Shown: positions 1-8,571 of the stretch, piece by piece
Layout of the letters: every line of letters starts with the position of its first letter
Position numbering within the stretch: the first letter of the stretch is position 1
Origin: a virus
Direction: 5' to 3' (one strand)
Virus record (IMG/VR): IMGVR_UViG_3300029286_000049
Span: 1-55,342 of that record
Length of the DNA stretch: 55,342 nt
Position numbers and translations under genes: made by a program
Notes under the pieces: generated by a model
Seen by the model: only the letters and a program-made list of their open reading frames with translations
What the model was told of the DNA's origin: nothing
Databases searched by the model: none

Positions 1-64
1 TTGCCTGTTTTTCAGACTACCTATAATATAGATAACACGTTTTGCGTCTTTCACTTCTGCGTCC
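1..64 (-). CDS. Partial gene, possible nucleoside deoxyribosyltransferase-like protein
   Basis: Only the first 21 codons lie in the window; the gene runs off the left edge. The start is supported by an AGGAG six bases before the ATG at 64-62. The visible protein begins MDAEVKDAKRVIYIIGSLKN. The phrase IYIIGSL followed by a polar residue is typical of the N-terminus of small phage and bacterial nucleoside 2-deoxyribosyltransferase-like proteins (Rossmann-like, first beta strand), but too little is visible to be sure. It is divergent from the plus-strand kinase-like pair and shares the 65-191 intergenic region with it. Confidence 0.5.
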
Positions 65-109
65 ATATAATCTCCTATTTCTAAAATGCTATAATTCCAC
101 ATCGTGATG

Positions 110-118
110 ATTATACCA
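110..118 (-). promoter_or_regulatory. Putative extended -10 promoter for the left-edge gene
   Basis: On the minus strand the sequence reads TTGTGGTATAATC, giving a TGnTATAAT extended -10 about 45 bases upstream of the ATG at 64. The same TTGTGGTATA string occurs upstream of the collagen-like gene at 9848. No clear -35 is visible. The assignment is from motif shape only. Confidence 0.4.
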
Positions 119-150
119 CAAGAAAAAAGCACTTATACTGCTTCAGTAAT

Positions 151-160
151 ACAAAGGGAT
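151..160 (+). promoter_or_regulatory. ACAAAGGGAT leader element before kinase-like pair
   Basis: This is the plus-strand version of the (T)AAAGGA element found upstream of many first-in-operon genes in the window. It lies 32 bases before the ATG at 192, too far to be that gene's Shine-Dalgarno. A TATACT hexamer at 134-139 lies just upstream and could be a -10. Function is unknown. Confidence 0.3.
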
Positions 161-191
161 TTTTAATTTTTCCGCCGAATAAATAAGGATT

Positions 192-842
192 ATGAATTGG
201 TATAAGAACATTAAGATAGCAGTTCCTCTTCCCGAAGCGACTTGGAGTCAAGAAAATCAACCTTCAGGTACTTCAGGAATTCGTGCTGTCAACAAATATA
301 TGACGGAAGAAGATGCTAAAAAACAAACAGAGAAACACCCTGGACTCGCTTTGTTAGGTGGAGGGTCATATGGTATAGCCTATTCTAAAGGAGATGTCGC
401 CGTAAAATATACAACAGACAAATCGGAAGTTCAATCAGCGAAAATTATTTTTCAAAAACAAAATGGTAAACCCTTGCCAGGGATAGTCCAAGTATTTGAC
501 ATAGAAAAAGTCAATGAAATGGTATTTTCTATAATAATAGAAAAAGTCAACCCAGTACCAAAAAATGAAATAAAGATACTGTCCATTCTTTTATGGAATA
601 GAGACATGCTACCAAATATAAGAAACAACATGAATTACTATGAAAAGATAAATAAAGATTTGAATAGTAGCGGAATTAATACAAATGCCTCAGATGACCT
701 AGACAATGTTATTGATAAGGCTTCAATACTAACGCAAAACATCATAGGTATTGGAGGATCCTTGGAAGATTTACACACACAAAATGTAGGATGCCGCAAA
801 ACTGGAGAATATGTAATCTTGGATTTAGGTGGGCTATTCTAA
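192..842 (+). CDS. Protein-kinase-like protein with MNWYK leader (copy 1)
   Basis: The 216-residue protein starts with the shared leader MNWYKNIKIAVPLPEA. Next comes a kinase-like fold: a glycine-rich loop (LLGGGSYGIAY, about residues 54-64), a VAIK-like lysine (VAVKYTTD), a hinge-like strand (SIIIEKV), a catalytic-loop-like segment DLHTQNVG near residue 195, and ILDLGG in place of DFG at the C-terminus. It is short for a kinase and lacks a normal C-lobe. A paralogue follows at once, with the stop and start overlapping as TAATG. By analogy with phage T7 gp0.7 it could modify host proteins, but substrate and activity are unknown. These two genes are the only plus-strand genes in the window. 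Confidence 0.7.
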   Translation: MNWYKNIKIAVPLPEATWSQENQPSGTSGIRAVNKYMTEEDAKKQTEKHPGLALLGGGSYGIAYSKGDVAVKYTTDKSEVQSAKIIFQKQNGKPLPGIVQVFDIEKVNEMVFSIIIEKVNPVPKNEIKILSILLWNRDMLPNIRNNMNYYEKINKDLNSSGINTNASDDLDNVIDKASILTQNIIGIGGSLEDLHTQNVGCRKTGEYVILDLGGLF

Positions 843-1498
843 TGAACTGGTATAAGACAATAAAAATAGCAATCCCATTGCCAGACGCAATGTGGGAAAA
901 TCCTGATGTAATACAATACCCAAAAGGCGGTGTCAAAAAAGTCAATGACAATATGACAAACGAAGAAGCTGCAAAACAAACTAAAAAACATCCAGGCTTA
1001 AGAGGATTAGACTTCGGAGAAAATGGAGTAGCCTTCACGAAAAGCGATAAACGCGGAGACGTAGTAGTCAAATATACTACAGATAGAACCGAACTTATCT
1101 CCGCTCAAAAACTTCTTCAGCTTCAAAAAGGTAAACCTTTGCCAGGTATAGTCCAAGTATTCAGCGTAGAACAAATTAACCCAAAAACGTTTGCATTAGT
1201 ATTAGAGAGAGCCAACCGAATACCTAGAAATGAAGTACACTATGCCAGAACTATTCTGCAAAGACTCTTATGGAACGAAAGTATACCAAGACAAACTCTC
1301 ATAGTAGATCTTTCTCAAAAACTACAAACTGGCATGAATGAGCCTCTATTCCTGTCTGTATTCGGCAAAGTAGAAACATTAATCAAAAACGTTAGAGCGA
1401 TAAGAGGCTCTACACAAGAACTTCATTCTATGAATATAGGCACTCGTAATACCGGCGAATACGTTTTACTTGATGTAGGAGGACTCTTCTGGAATTAA
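842..1498 (+). CDS. Protein-kinase-like protein with MNWYK leader (copy 2)
   Basis: A 218-residue paralogue of the preceding gene. I chose the ATG at 842 rather than the upstream in-frame start at 791 because it overlaps the previous stop (TAATG) and yields the leader MNWYKTIKIAIPLPDAMW, almost identical to copy 1. The kinase-like features are repeated: glycine loop GLDFGENGVAF, lysine in VVVKYTTD, hinge LVLERAN, catalytic-like ELHSMNIG and LLDVGG. In this copy the Asp before LH is Glu, so activity may differ from copy 1. The stop overlaps tail-to-tail with the papain-like gene on the other strand. Tandem duplication suggests diversification of an effector. Confidence 0.7.
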   Translation: MNWYKTIKIAIPLPDAMWENPDVIQYPKGGVKKVNDNMTNEEAAKQTKKHPGLRGLDFGENGVAFTKSDKRGDVVVKYTTDRTELISAQKLLQLQKGKPLPGIVQVFSVEQINPKTFALVLERANRIPRNEVHYARTILQRLLWNESIPRQTLIVDLSQKLQTGMNEPLFLSVFGKVETLIKNVRAIRGSTQELHSMNIGTRNTGEYVLLDVGGLFWN

Positions 1499-2343
1499 GG
1501 CGCAATCTGAATCGTCCAGAAGTCACAAGCCATATTCGGATTTAATACATACTCGTAAGGAATATAATACAAACCGTTATTGCCCCACTTATTACCCCAA
1601 GAATTGCACCCTACAAAGAACTTCTTTCCAGTATTAGTTCTGTCATACCCACAAAGAAACGTAGCATGACCTCCAATCATCTTCTCTCCTTTCAATGGCA
1701 TAGGAACAATGCCAGTCTTTGCCACAGCAGCAGACATAAAGCTCTCATATACAGCAATACCATATACGATAGGATAGCCCCTATTTAAACTGCCCTCAAT
1801 AAAGAAATCAGATTGTGGTAAACAAGCATAAAATACTTTGCCCGTCTTAGTCATATTCGTGAGCATATTCTTCTTAGCTTCATTATAAGAAGCAGCAGAT
1901 GGCTTTACAGCGAACTTCTTGATGTCATATGCCCACAAGCTCTCATGACAAATACCAGTCTTGTTCATAACCTTGAAGGCATTTCTGATCTGACATCCAG
2001 TATCAGATTTCACAGTATTCTCGATAACGCGAGTATTGTAATACCCAAACAATCTAGAAAGCATATAACTCTTGCCAGGGTTTAGCTTCCTATAAGTGAA
2101 CTCATAAACACCGGCAGAAGCATTCCATACACAACATCCTAATGTGCTTTGATCCCATCTTGGAAGCTTCTGTGTAGCCATTACTGGCGTTAAATCTGCT
2201 TTTGGAGGCCAAGGCGTGGCAGTCATAGGCATATCCCCAAGAGAGAATTGCATATCTCTAATATCAGGGACATCAGGAACCCAACCGAATAAGTTGTTAG
2301 GGGTCTTTCTAAATACGTTAATCAAATTGTCATAAAGTCCCAT
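1495..2343 (-). CDS. Papain-like (C1A) cysteine protease
   Basis: The 282-residue protein has the C1A catalytic arrangement: DQSTLGCCVWNAS around residue 100 (oxyanion Gln and nucleophile Cys), GGHATFLCGYD (His) and NSWGNKWG (Asn), followed by a hydrophobic C-terminal strand. The N-terminus FGWVPDVPDIRD is a common pre-domain of this family. An AAAGGAG Shine-Dalgarno supports the start at 2343. No signal peptide is visible. It ends the leftmost minus-strand operon, after two genes bearing the MNWYK-type leader. It may act on virion or host proteins; the substrate is unknown. Activity is expected since all key residues are present. Confidence 0.85.
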   Translation of the reverse strand: MGLYDNLINVFRKTPNNLFGWVPDVPDIRDMQFSLGDMPMTATPWPPKADLTPVMATQKLPRWDQSTLGCCVWNASAGVYEFTYRKLNPGKSYMLSRLFGYYNTRVIENTVKSDTGCQIRNAFKVMNKTGICHESLWAYDIKKFAVKPSAASYNEAKKNMLTNMTKTGKVFYACLPQSDFFIEGSLNRGYPIVYGIAVYESFMSAAVAKTGIVPMPLKGEKMIGGHATFLCGYDRTNTGKKFFVGCNSWGNKWGNNGLYYIPYEYVLNPNMACDFWTIQIAP

Positions 2344-2355
2344 AATCTTTCTCCT

Positions 2356-2805
2356 TTAACCTATTCCGTAAATCGCCGTAATCTTCCTAAATCTCCTTCT
2401 AAGAGCTGAAATCATTTTCTTCGTTTCTGGATATGCTTGTATAAGATCCTTCTCTGATAATACTTTGCCTATATTCTTGGGAATTGCAATAGTAATTATA
2501 CCAAGAGTAGAATCATATCTGCCTTTAAAACTGCGCCCAATTACATTATGACCAAAAGCAGTTCCATGAGTTTTCCCCCTATCGACAAACAGGTTAGAGC
2601 CATCCCACCACCAAACATGCATTTTCTTTTCTCTCTCGCTTTCGTCATCATTCCCCATGTGGTATAAGTCAAACATATATCTTGATTGCTCATATTCTTC
2701 GATCCCATAATCATCTGTGTATAAGCCAATAGCCTTAGATAACTCATTAGGCTCTGGATGAGATCTGATTAGCTCTTGCTGTTGTGCTATCTTATACCAA
2801 TTCAT
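2356..2805 (-). CDS. Uncharacterised protein with MNWYK leader
   Basis: The 149-residue protein begins MNWYKIAQQQELI, a member of the shared leader set. I do not recognise the body. It contains a central aromatic segment (MHVWWWDGSNLF), an acidic stretch (GNDDESERE) and a basic C-terminus (LRRRFRK). The start codon overlaps the stop of the upstream ADP-ribosyltransferase-like gene (TAATG), so the two are translationally coupled. The C1A protease gene follows 12 bases later. Its position among leader-bearing genes suggests a packaged or injected protein, which is inference only. Confidence 0.75.
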   Translation of the reverse strand: MNWYKIAQQQELIRSHPEPNELSKAIGLYTDDYGIEEYEQSRYMFDLYHMGNDDESEREKKMHVWWWDGSNLFVDRGKTHGTAFGHNVIGRSFKGRYDSTLGIITIAIPKNIGKVLSEKDLIQAYPETKKMISALRRRFRKITAIYGIG

Positions 2806-3689
2806 TATTTCTCCACAGCAGATGATGCTGCACTATAGACAGGATTTTTCAAACTTTCAAGAGGCTTAATAATCTTCCCATAATCACGGGGAAAATACGG
2901 TCTGCCTTCGTTTCTACGCTTTCTTATTTCGGCATAAGGAATAACTCTAGAATAAATAAGATTTTCTTGCTCCTCTACCTTCTCTACATTTTCGAGACCT
3001 AAACGTAGTGCCGTTCTAAGCTCTCCAGATCCCTGTTGCACAAAAGTTTCATCATCTACCATATCATCAATAGTTTTCCATCCATTCAAATCATCTTTAA
3101 AGTTTTCAAAATCTTCCTCTTTAATATGTCTATCAAGGTTTGTAATTACGTCAACTATTGCTTTAACTACAGCATTATGACCAAGATGCGCTACTCCTTT
3201 GACTGCATTTTTTATGTAGTTATGGACTTGATCTATATTGCTACTTTGATTCCTGGCAGAAAAAGAATTTTGATAGTCAATCCAATCAAAGTATTTCTGT
3301 TGTTTTATATTGTATGTAGTAGAAGATGGATCATAAGGAGCGTTATATTCATGAGTGGAAAAGAATAGTTTTTTGTCTGGGTTGAATGATGGATCTGGCT
3401 TCTTAACTGCTAATTTTTTCTTGGCTAATCCAATACCAAGCTGTACTTCTGCTAATGTGTAAAGTGGGACATTAACTGTCATTAAACAATGACCATATTC
3501 CGATGCATACGATTGATCTTGAGAAAAGCAAGTACCATGCGGGATATATTTAGACATGGCATACCATTTCCAGTGTAAAGGTTTTACGCCTCTGTAAAGA
3601 GTTATAACAGCAGAGACATCAGCCTTCAAAGCCTGATAAATGGCTTCAGCATCTATAGACGCCTCTTTCTGTATGTGATACCAATTCAT
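2805..3689 (-). CDS. ADP-ribosyltransferase-like protein with MNWYH leader
   Basis: The 294-residue protein begins MNWYHIQKEAS. Residues about 28-85 resemble the start of an arginine-type ADP-ribosyltransferase fold: ITLYRGV (the R of an R-S-E type site), then CFSQDQSYASEYG (an FS/ST-like strand with the conserved Ala-Tyr helix), then VNVPLYTL. I could not place the catalytic Glu pair with certainty. T4 Alt is a packaged, injected phage ADP-ribosyltransferase, so function as an injected effector is plausible. It is the first gene of a three-gene operon; a free-standing LAGLIDADG gene lies just upstream. Confidence 0.5.
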   Translation of the reverse strand: MNWYHIQKEASIDAEAIYQALKADVSAVITLYRGVKPLHWKWYAMSKYIPHGTCFSQDQSYASEYGHCLMTVNVPLYTLAEVQLGIGLAKKKLAVKKPDPSFNPDKKLFFSTHEYNAPYDPSSTTYNIKQQKYFDWIDYQNSFSARNQSSNIDQVHNYIKNAVKGVAHLGHNAVVKAIVDVITNLDRHIKEEDFENFKDDLNGWKTIDDMVDDETFVQQGSGELRTALRLGLENVEKVEEQENLIYSRVIPYAEIRKRRNEGRPYFPRDYGKIIKPLESLKNPVYSAASSAVEK

Positions 3690-3738
3690 TACTATTTCTC
3701 CGCTTAATATATCTCTATTTTCGCGCAGAAAAAGAAAG

Positions 3739-3748
3739 AATCCTTTAA
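3739..3748 (-). promoter_or_regulatory. TTAAAGGATT leader element
   Basis: The minus strand reads TTAAAGGATTC about 50 bases upstream of the ATG at 3689, just after the stop of the upstream homing gene. An AT-rich ATATATTAAG follows. It is one of about eleven copies of a (T)AAAGGA(T/A) element placed between operons. It could be a promoter element or part of a leader RNA. Confidence 0.35.
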
Positions 3749-3758
3749 GAGAATGAAA

Positions 3759-4730
3759 TCATTCCCCTATTTTATACATCATCGATGGATGTATAAACGG
3801 TCTTATCATATCTATCAAATGCCTACTTGAGTCCACAGTTAAGGAAAGATAATGTTGTTTATAAGTAAACTCTTTACGCTTTTTCTCTATCAGTCTAGCA
3901 TCCATATTGAATTTCTCGATAAAAAGCCTTTGGCATAATAGAGCATCTTCATAATATAGTCCTTCTATATGGAATCTAGACTGGTTTCCATCGCTAAATG
4001 AACCATCATCCATATACCAGTATGCTAGTCCCTCAGTGTCTAAGTTAGACATTAAGTATTCTAATGGAAATACTTTGCGATCTATCGGGTAGAATATACT
4101 TTTAATGTTTTCTATAAACTTGTTTGTCCCAGTCGTAAATCTCAAACCAAAACATATATTACCATAAGGGTCAGTCCCTATAGTATGCTGAAATGCCCCA
4201 GAATGTATCCTATCTAGTCTGCCCATTTTGTGAAAGAAATACTCTGATTGTTTATCAGAATGGGTACACCCATAAGCATTGCTATCTGTAATGCCGCCAT
4301 CACCCAAAAGGCTACCGGTTATTACTTGTTTCTCTCTGCTATCAAGATCAATGTCATAATACTTAAAGGCATCAGTATGGCTTTGTTCTTTACTCAAGCC
4401 TAGCTCTTTAAATCTGCGTTTAACAACAATTATGCTACACCCTACTTTCTCAGCTATCTCCTCATATGTCATCCCTTTAGATATGAACATTTCTGCTTCT
4501 GATAACTCTATATTATACTTCCTGTTTTTAGAAGCGTTCTTATTAGATTTAGTAGGTGTTCTATTTTCTATCCCAAACTTTTTACGTTTTCTCCATATTA
4601 CAGTTTTAGAAGGCATGCTATATTTGTCTGCAATCTGACCATCTGTTAAGCCATTTTTTACATATTCTTCTTCTAAAAGCTCTTTCGTTAAAAAATCATA
4701 TCTGTGAATACTTTCATATCTTTTATTCAT
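3759..4730 (-). CDS. Free-standing LAGLIDADG homing endonuclease
   Basis: The 323-residue protein carries two LAGLIDADG-type dodecapeptide motifs, ITGSLLGDGGIT (about 136-147) and LAYWYMDDGSFS (about 234-245), each with the acidic residue that binds metal. In front of them are two helix-turn-helix-like segments (LTDGQIADKYSMP and MTYEEIAEKVGC) that probably add DNA specificity. No intein or intron borders flank it, so it is a free-standing mobile gene lodged between a virion structural gene and the ADP-ribosyltransferase-like gene. AGGAG precedes the ATG. The likely target is a cognate intergenic site or neighbouring gene in related phages. Confidence 0.88.
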   Translation of the reverse strand: MNKRYESIHRYDFLTKELLEEEYVKNGLTDGQIADKYSMPSKTVIWRKRKKFGIENRTPTKSNKNASKNRKYNIELSEAEMFISKGMTYEEIAEKVGCSIIVVKRRFKELGLSKEQSHTDAFKYYDIDLDSREKQVITGSLLGDGGITDSNAYGCTHSDKQSEYFFHKMGRLDRIHSGAFQHTIGTDPYGNICFGLRFTTGTNKFIENIKSIFYPIDRKVFPLEYLMSNLDTEGLAYWYMDDGSFSDGNQSRFHIEGLYYEDALLCQRLFIEKFNMDARLIEKKRKEFTYKQHYLSLTVDSSRHLIDMIRPFIHPSMMYKIGE

Positions 4731-4790
4731 AATTATCTCCTATATAATAGATACCTAAACCATATTATATATCGGATAATTTTGCAAAAC

Positions 4791-4800
4791 ATCCTTTAAA
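4791..4800 (-). promoter_or_regulatory. TTTAAAGGAT element with downstream TATAAT
   Basis: The minus strand has TTTAAAGGAT, then about 26 bases later GATATATAATATGG, which contains a good -10 hexamer, then the homing gene ATG at 4730. This spacing recurs upstream of 9848. The 89-base gap 4731-4819 holds nothing else recognisable. Confidence 0.4.
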
Positions 4801-4819
4801 TTATAAAATAAGTCTGAAA

Positions 4820-6103
4820 TTAGCTGCCACTATTAGTTCCGAACAAATATCTAAACCAGCGTGACCTCCCACCCGGCAATGTAAACTCTGGTACTACGAT
4901 ACTTCTCGTCAAACCGACATAAGGACCGAGCTTTTTGTTATTGAAGATGATCTTGCAATCTTCTTCATAGTTCTTCTTAAGTGACTCGAAGCCAGAGAAA
5001 GCATTCTTCGCCAATTCGCTACCACCAAACACCTGTTGCGGCTGCTGGAATTGAAGGGAGAAAAGCAGTTTTCTTAACGCGTCTGTAGCTGCTCTATAAA
5101 CGATACCTGGAATCCACTTATCATTGATAGACTTGACTGTATATCTTGAATGAGGAGGATAAGTATTAAATACGCCTACTGCCTGCGTTAGAAACATAGC
5201 CAAATCCGAATCAGAGAACCACCTAAAATTGTAATCGCAATTGACTACATCATAGCTTGTCAATGCCTTCTCAAAGGTAATTGTCCCCTTAAAGAAATCT
5301 ACTCTGATACCTTGAGTGACGGGTTGAGTATTAAGATAAACTTTTGTTCCTGCGCCCTGATTCCATCTTGGGAATGAGAAGTAGAATGTCTTATTATCGC
5401 TTGATGGTCTTGCCTGTTCATAAAGCACTGGAATACATTGAGCGCTTTCTATGTAAGATTCTAATACTGCTACTTGTTCTGGATATACCTTATCGTATAC
5501 CTTTGTATCTGTCTTTTCGACTACGGCAAGGTTTTGAACGAATGTAGTAGGTATTCCGTCTACGTTATAAAGCCATGTAGCAAGATACTGTCCAGATGGA
5601 GTAGTAGTAGAAATTGGCTCCCACGAATATGCGTAATAGCCTGGCTTTATGATTTTAGGAACGCCTTCGTCTATAACGTCTCCATCTGAGTTTGTTATTG
5701 TCACTGAAAGATTATCTGCATAGACTGGCATACCGTCCAAACGCGATGTCTTCATGAACATAATTGATTGTTCATCTTGTTCGAAATTGCCAGCAAAATC
5801 TGAGCAGGAATAGGAGTTTAGAACATCAGAAAATGGTCCTATCTGTTGAGTGACATATTTTGGATCGTCTGTTTCTTTTGGAAGGATCTCCCATGAAACG
5901 ACATAAACAATGTCATTTTCTGCATCAAAAGATTTCTCGTATCTTCCTGTAGATGGGTTAGTCACTGAAGTCCCGCTTGGAATAACAACAGTTCCGTTGC
6001 TTTCTTTGATACCGAAAGTCCCGTCTTCTGACGCTAGCTGTACTTGGTAGGCATCTGCAAGTTCGCCATTCTCTTTGTAATATATGTATACTTTCTTTGA
6101 CAT
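4820..6103 (-). CDS. Virion structural protein with Ig-like N-terminal part
   Basis: The 427-residue protein appears beta-rich, with segments such as VYVVSWEI, PKIIKPGYYAYSWEP and QYLATWLYNVDG that look like immunoglobulin-like strands, followed by a helical C-terminal part (DLAMFLTQAVGVFN, YRAATDALRKLLFSL). I do not recognise a named family. It is translationally coupled (shared base at 6103) to the next gene upstream and lies downstream of two fibre genes, so a baseplate, tail or fibre-attachment role is likely. The C-terminus PGGRSRWFRYLFG is basic and aromatic. Confidence 0.7.
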   Translation of the reverse strand: MSKKVYIYYKENGELADAYQVQLASEDGTFGIKESNGTVVIPSGTSVTNPSTGRYEKSFDAENDIVYVVSWEILPKETDDPKYVTQQIGPFSDVLNSYSCSDFAGNFEQDEQSIMFMKTSRLDGMPVYADNLSVTITNSDGDVIDEGVPKIIKPGYYAYSWEPISTTTPSGQYLATWLYNVDGIPTTFVQNLAVVEKTDTKVYDKVYPEQVAVLESYIESAQCIPVLYEQARPSSDNKTFYFSFPRWNQGAGTKVYLNTQPVTQGIRVDFFKGTITFEKALTSYDVVNCDYNFRWFSDSDLAMFLTQAVGVFNTYPPHSRYTVKSINDKWIPGIVYRAATDALRKLLFSLQFQQPQQVFGGSELAKNAFSGFESLKKNYEEDCKIIFNNKKLGPYVGLTRSIVVPEFTLPGGRSRWFRYLFGTNSGS

Positions 6104-6591
6104 TATTCAGTTCCAGTTTCTATCTCTATAATAGGGTCTTCGTTATCTAAGCCTGTTTTGACTTCTATTACGTCTCCGCTGTTTTCTTCGTTTATCTCGT
6201 TCTGAGCTATCTTACTTTGTGGGTCTTCTGTCCCTGTTTCTACTTCGATAGACGCTCCTGTATCTTGATGTACTACACTATTAACATTATACTTTTCTGA
6301 TGAATGTCCTACATTAATCTCTAGTTCTTCTTTAGCGAGATTAAGGTCTTCTGGATTTATGGAGGTAAAAGCGAGTATACTAGATGGATTTGCGTAGAAT
6401 TTTATTCCTCCGCGAAAATTATCTGGGAATTGGTCATATCGCCATAAATAGTTTCCATTGCCTATCTCTTTGAATCCATCGGATATAGGATCCATATAAT
6501 TTTCTCCATATTCATCTGTTAGCTGTGCAACAAGAGATAAAGAGACTTTAGAAGAACCAAGAGACAAAGAGATACATAGTGTAAAACTCAT
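6103..6591 (-). CDS. Uncharacterised probable virion protein, acidic C-terminus
   Basis: The 162-residue protein has a beta-rich N-terminal part (SFTLCISLSLGSSKVSLSL; GNGNYLWRYDQFPDNF) like a small virion domain, and a strongly acidic C-terminal half in which the short phrase IEVETGTEDP/IEIETGTE recurs at about residues 117-126 and near the end. Start and stop overlap with both neighbours by one base, showing a coupled operon with the beta-helix fibre and the 427-residue structural protein. Function is unknown; a fibre-associated or baseplate role is inferred from position. Confidence 0.65.
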   Translation of the reverse strand: MSFTLCISLSLGSSKVSLSLVAQLTDEYGENYMDPISDGFKEIGNGNYLWRYDQFPDNFRGGIKFYANPSSILAFTSINPEDLNLAKEELEINVGHSSEKYNVNSVVHQDTGASIEVETGTEDPQSKIAQNEINEENSGDVIEVKTGLDNEDPIIEIETGTE

Positions 6592-8390
6592 TATATTACG
6601 CCTCCATAACCAGATATTTTGTTTCTTACTTTTACATAAGAATATAAATTACCAGTTGCGTTAGTCATTGTAACTCTAATTTTTAATATTCTATCACAAG
6701 TTGAGGCAGTTGGGGTATAGCTTAATGATAATGTTTGGTTGTTTGTGTTATCTGCCATTGCTACGCTAGTTAATACTGTACCACCCCAATTTGGATCATA
6801 ATAAGGGTCAATAATTTGTAAAGTTGGTATTGATGTCATAGAATTGACAGTCTTATTGCAATACCAATCTATTGTAATTTTTCTTCCCTGATAAGCATAA
6901 ACATCTATGTCATGATAAAGCGGATAGGTAGCTGTAACTGGCAAATATTTAATTACCTTATTGCCGTAGGTAGAGAAATAGGGGTCTCCAGCAGTGGCAC
7001 TCTGCATAGTGCCAGCGTACATCCAACCCTTGAAAGCCCCTGAAACCCCACCAAGATCGTATAACCATATATAGTTATTATTAGGAGCAGAGTTGGGAGA
7101 TGAGGCTTCATTCACAACATATATTGTTTGTGTTGATGAATTGAGTGAGCTACCTCTACCTGTAATCCTACTCGGCAGATAAACGTCATATGTATTAGCC
7201 AATGCTCCTGCGCCACCAACAACACAATCATACAAGACAATATCCGTTTGGTATATTCCTCTATTATTGCCTTGAATTGTACAAGATTTAAATATCCCCG
7301 CGCCTGAGCCAATACCATAAGTGCTTCCGACGATTGTGCAATTGTAGAAAGTATTAACATTCTGGTTGCCAGTTAGTGCTGTTGAACAGCCAGAAACTAT
7401 ACAATTTTTGAAATAACTTTGTAAGTTATTATATAATCCTGCATTTCCGCAGCCTGAGACTATTGCTCCATCGCAGGTTAAACCATAATTGGTCATTATA
7501 CCAGAACCAATATGCGTGACTATTCCATTGAATGTTCCTCCACGCCATGCATAAACACCTTGCGAAGTAGCTCCACCAGTTCCACAAATAATTCCATGAT
7601 TGCATGTTGTGTTATATAATAGATATGTTAAGGATATAGAACTGGAAGTCCCTTGCCCTGACACTTCACAATCTACCTGTGATGCACCCATTGTAGCCGA
7701 GCCATAAAGATGGTTTGTTGTACTACCAGTTACTCTGATACTTCTCGACACTAATATAACTAATGTGCCAGCTATTTTCGCTGCGACTAAACCACTGGGT
7801 AATGTAATTGTTGATGCACCGGGATTAGTCCCTAATGTAAATAGTTCACTATCATTTACTTTATTTATATTATCAACACATATCCTATCGCCGGATAGCC
7901 ATGCGTTTCCATCCCTTAAATCGCAAGCAGAATCGTCAAGATTGACAACAGATAACGAAGTTGCTCCCAATGCAGCAGGGGCAGATAGTTTTACCACTTT
8001 AATAGTCGGGGCAGCACACCAAAACTGAATGTTTCCAACGCCAAATGAAATTGTGTTGGCAGTTGAGAACCGTATCTCTGAGCGTAAATTATATGGATAT
8101 GGAGATAAACTTGTTCCTGCTCTTAATGTCCCGTTAAGGCTTATGTTAAATGCCCCCATTTTTAATATGCAGGATGTTGTAGTGTCAAACTTTAGTTCCG
8201 CCCCTGCTACTATTGTAAATAAACCCCATCCGTTCGCCTGCGCAGAATTATTTACGTCATAAGTGACTGTGTGCCCATTGGCAATTGTTATTGTTTTAAG
8301 ATTGTCAGTAGTTGGATTTGGGGCAACCCCACCGACCCATGTTGCGCCCGCCGAAAATGCTCCTGAAGTTGTGCTTGTGAAATCTGCCAT
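6591..8390 (-). CDS. Beta-helix tail fibre or spike protein
   Basis: The 599-residue protein begins with a domain typical of right-handed beta-helix fibres (ITIANGHTVTYDVN, GLFTIVAGAELKF, ISLNGTLRAG). From about residue 270 to 400 come repeated short coils with alternating Cys, Asn and Gly (NCIVSGCS, NCTIVGST, SCTIQGNN) like pectate-lyase-type helices. The C-terminal part is a beta-sandwich-like region ending KVRNKISGYGG. It sits directly downstream of the collagen-like fibre gene and a 59-residue gene. The likely role is receptor binding or polysaccharide contact at the tail. No catalytic residues were identified. Confidence 0.75.
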   Translation of the reverse strand: MADFTSTTSGAFSAGATWVGGVAPNPTTDNLKTITIANGHTVTYDVNNSAQANGWGLFTIVAGAELKFDTTTSCILKMGAFNISLNGTLRAGTSLSPYPYNLRSEIRFSTANTISFGVGNIQFWCAAPTIKVVKLSAPAALGATSLSVVNLDDSACDLRDGNAWLSGDRICVDNINKVNDSELFTLGTNPGASTITLPSGLVAAKIAGTLVILVSRSIRVTGSTTNHLYGSATMGASQVDCEVSGQGTSSSISLTYLLYNTTCNHGIICGTGGATSQGVYAWRGGTFNGIVTHIGSGIMTNYGLTCDGAIVSGCGNAGLYNNLQSYFKNCIVSGCSTALTGNQNVNTFYNCTIVGSTYGIGSGAGIFKSCTIQGNNRGIYQTDIVLYDCVVGGAGALANTYDVYLPSRITGRGSSLNSSTQTIYVVNEASSPNSAPNNNYIWLYDLGGVSGAFKGWMYAGTMQSATAGDPYFSTYGNKVIKYLPVTATYPLYHDIDVYAYQGRKITIDWYCNKTVNSMTSIPTLQIIDPYYDPNWGGTVLTSVAMADNTNNQTLSLSYTPTASTCDRILKIRVTMTNATGNLYSYVKVRNKISGYGGVI

Positions 8391-8391
8391 A

Positions 8392-8571
8392 TTATCCTAT
8401 ATTATTTTCTATATTCTCCTCTTTCTCCATTTCAGAATCTAGTCTATCACATTCTTGCAAAGTATTTTCTGGCTTTTCGGGAAAATGGAAAATATGCCAT
8501 TTCCCATTATTTCTGATTATTTCCGCATCCCATCCATCCGGAGCTTCTCTAAAGTCTATTATTTTAATCAT
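8392..8571 (-). CDS. Small 59-residue protein between fibre genes
   Basis: A short gene starts at ATG 8571-8569, overlapping the TGA of the collagen-like gene as ATGA, and stops two bases before the beta-helix gene ATG. The protein begins MIKIIDFREAPDGWDAEII and has a short aromatic strand (KWHIFHFPEKP) and an acidic C-terminal tail. The exact fit between neighbours is strong evidence of translation. Position between two fibre genes suggests a fibre assembly or chaperone role, but no family is recognised. Confidence 0.75.
   Translation of the reverse strand: MIKIIDFREAPDGWDAEIIRNNGKWHIFHFPEKPENTLQECDRLDSEMEKEENIENNIG

Noticed and set aside
742-1071. Minus-strand frame opposite the kinase-like genes
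   Set aside because: Antisense to two well-supported paralogous genes and without a start signal or motif.
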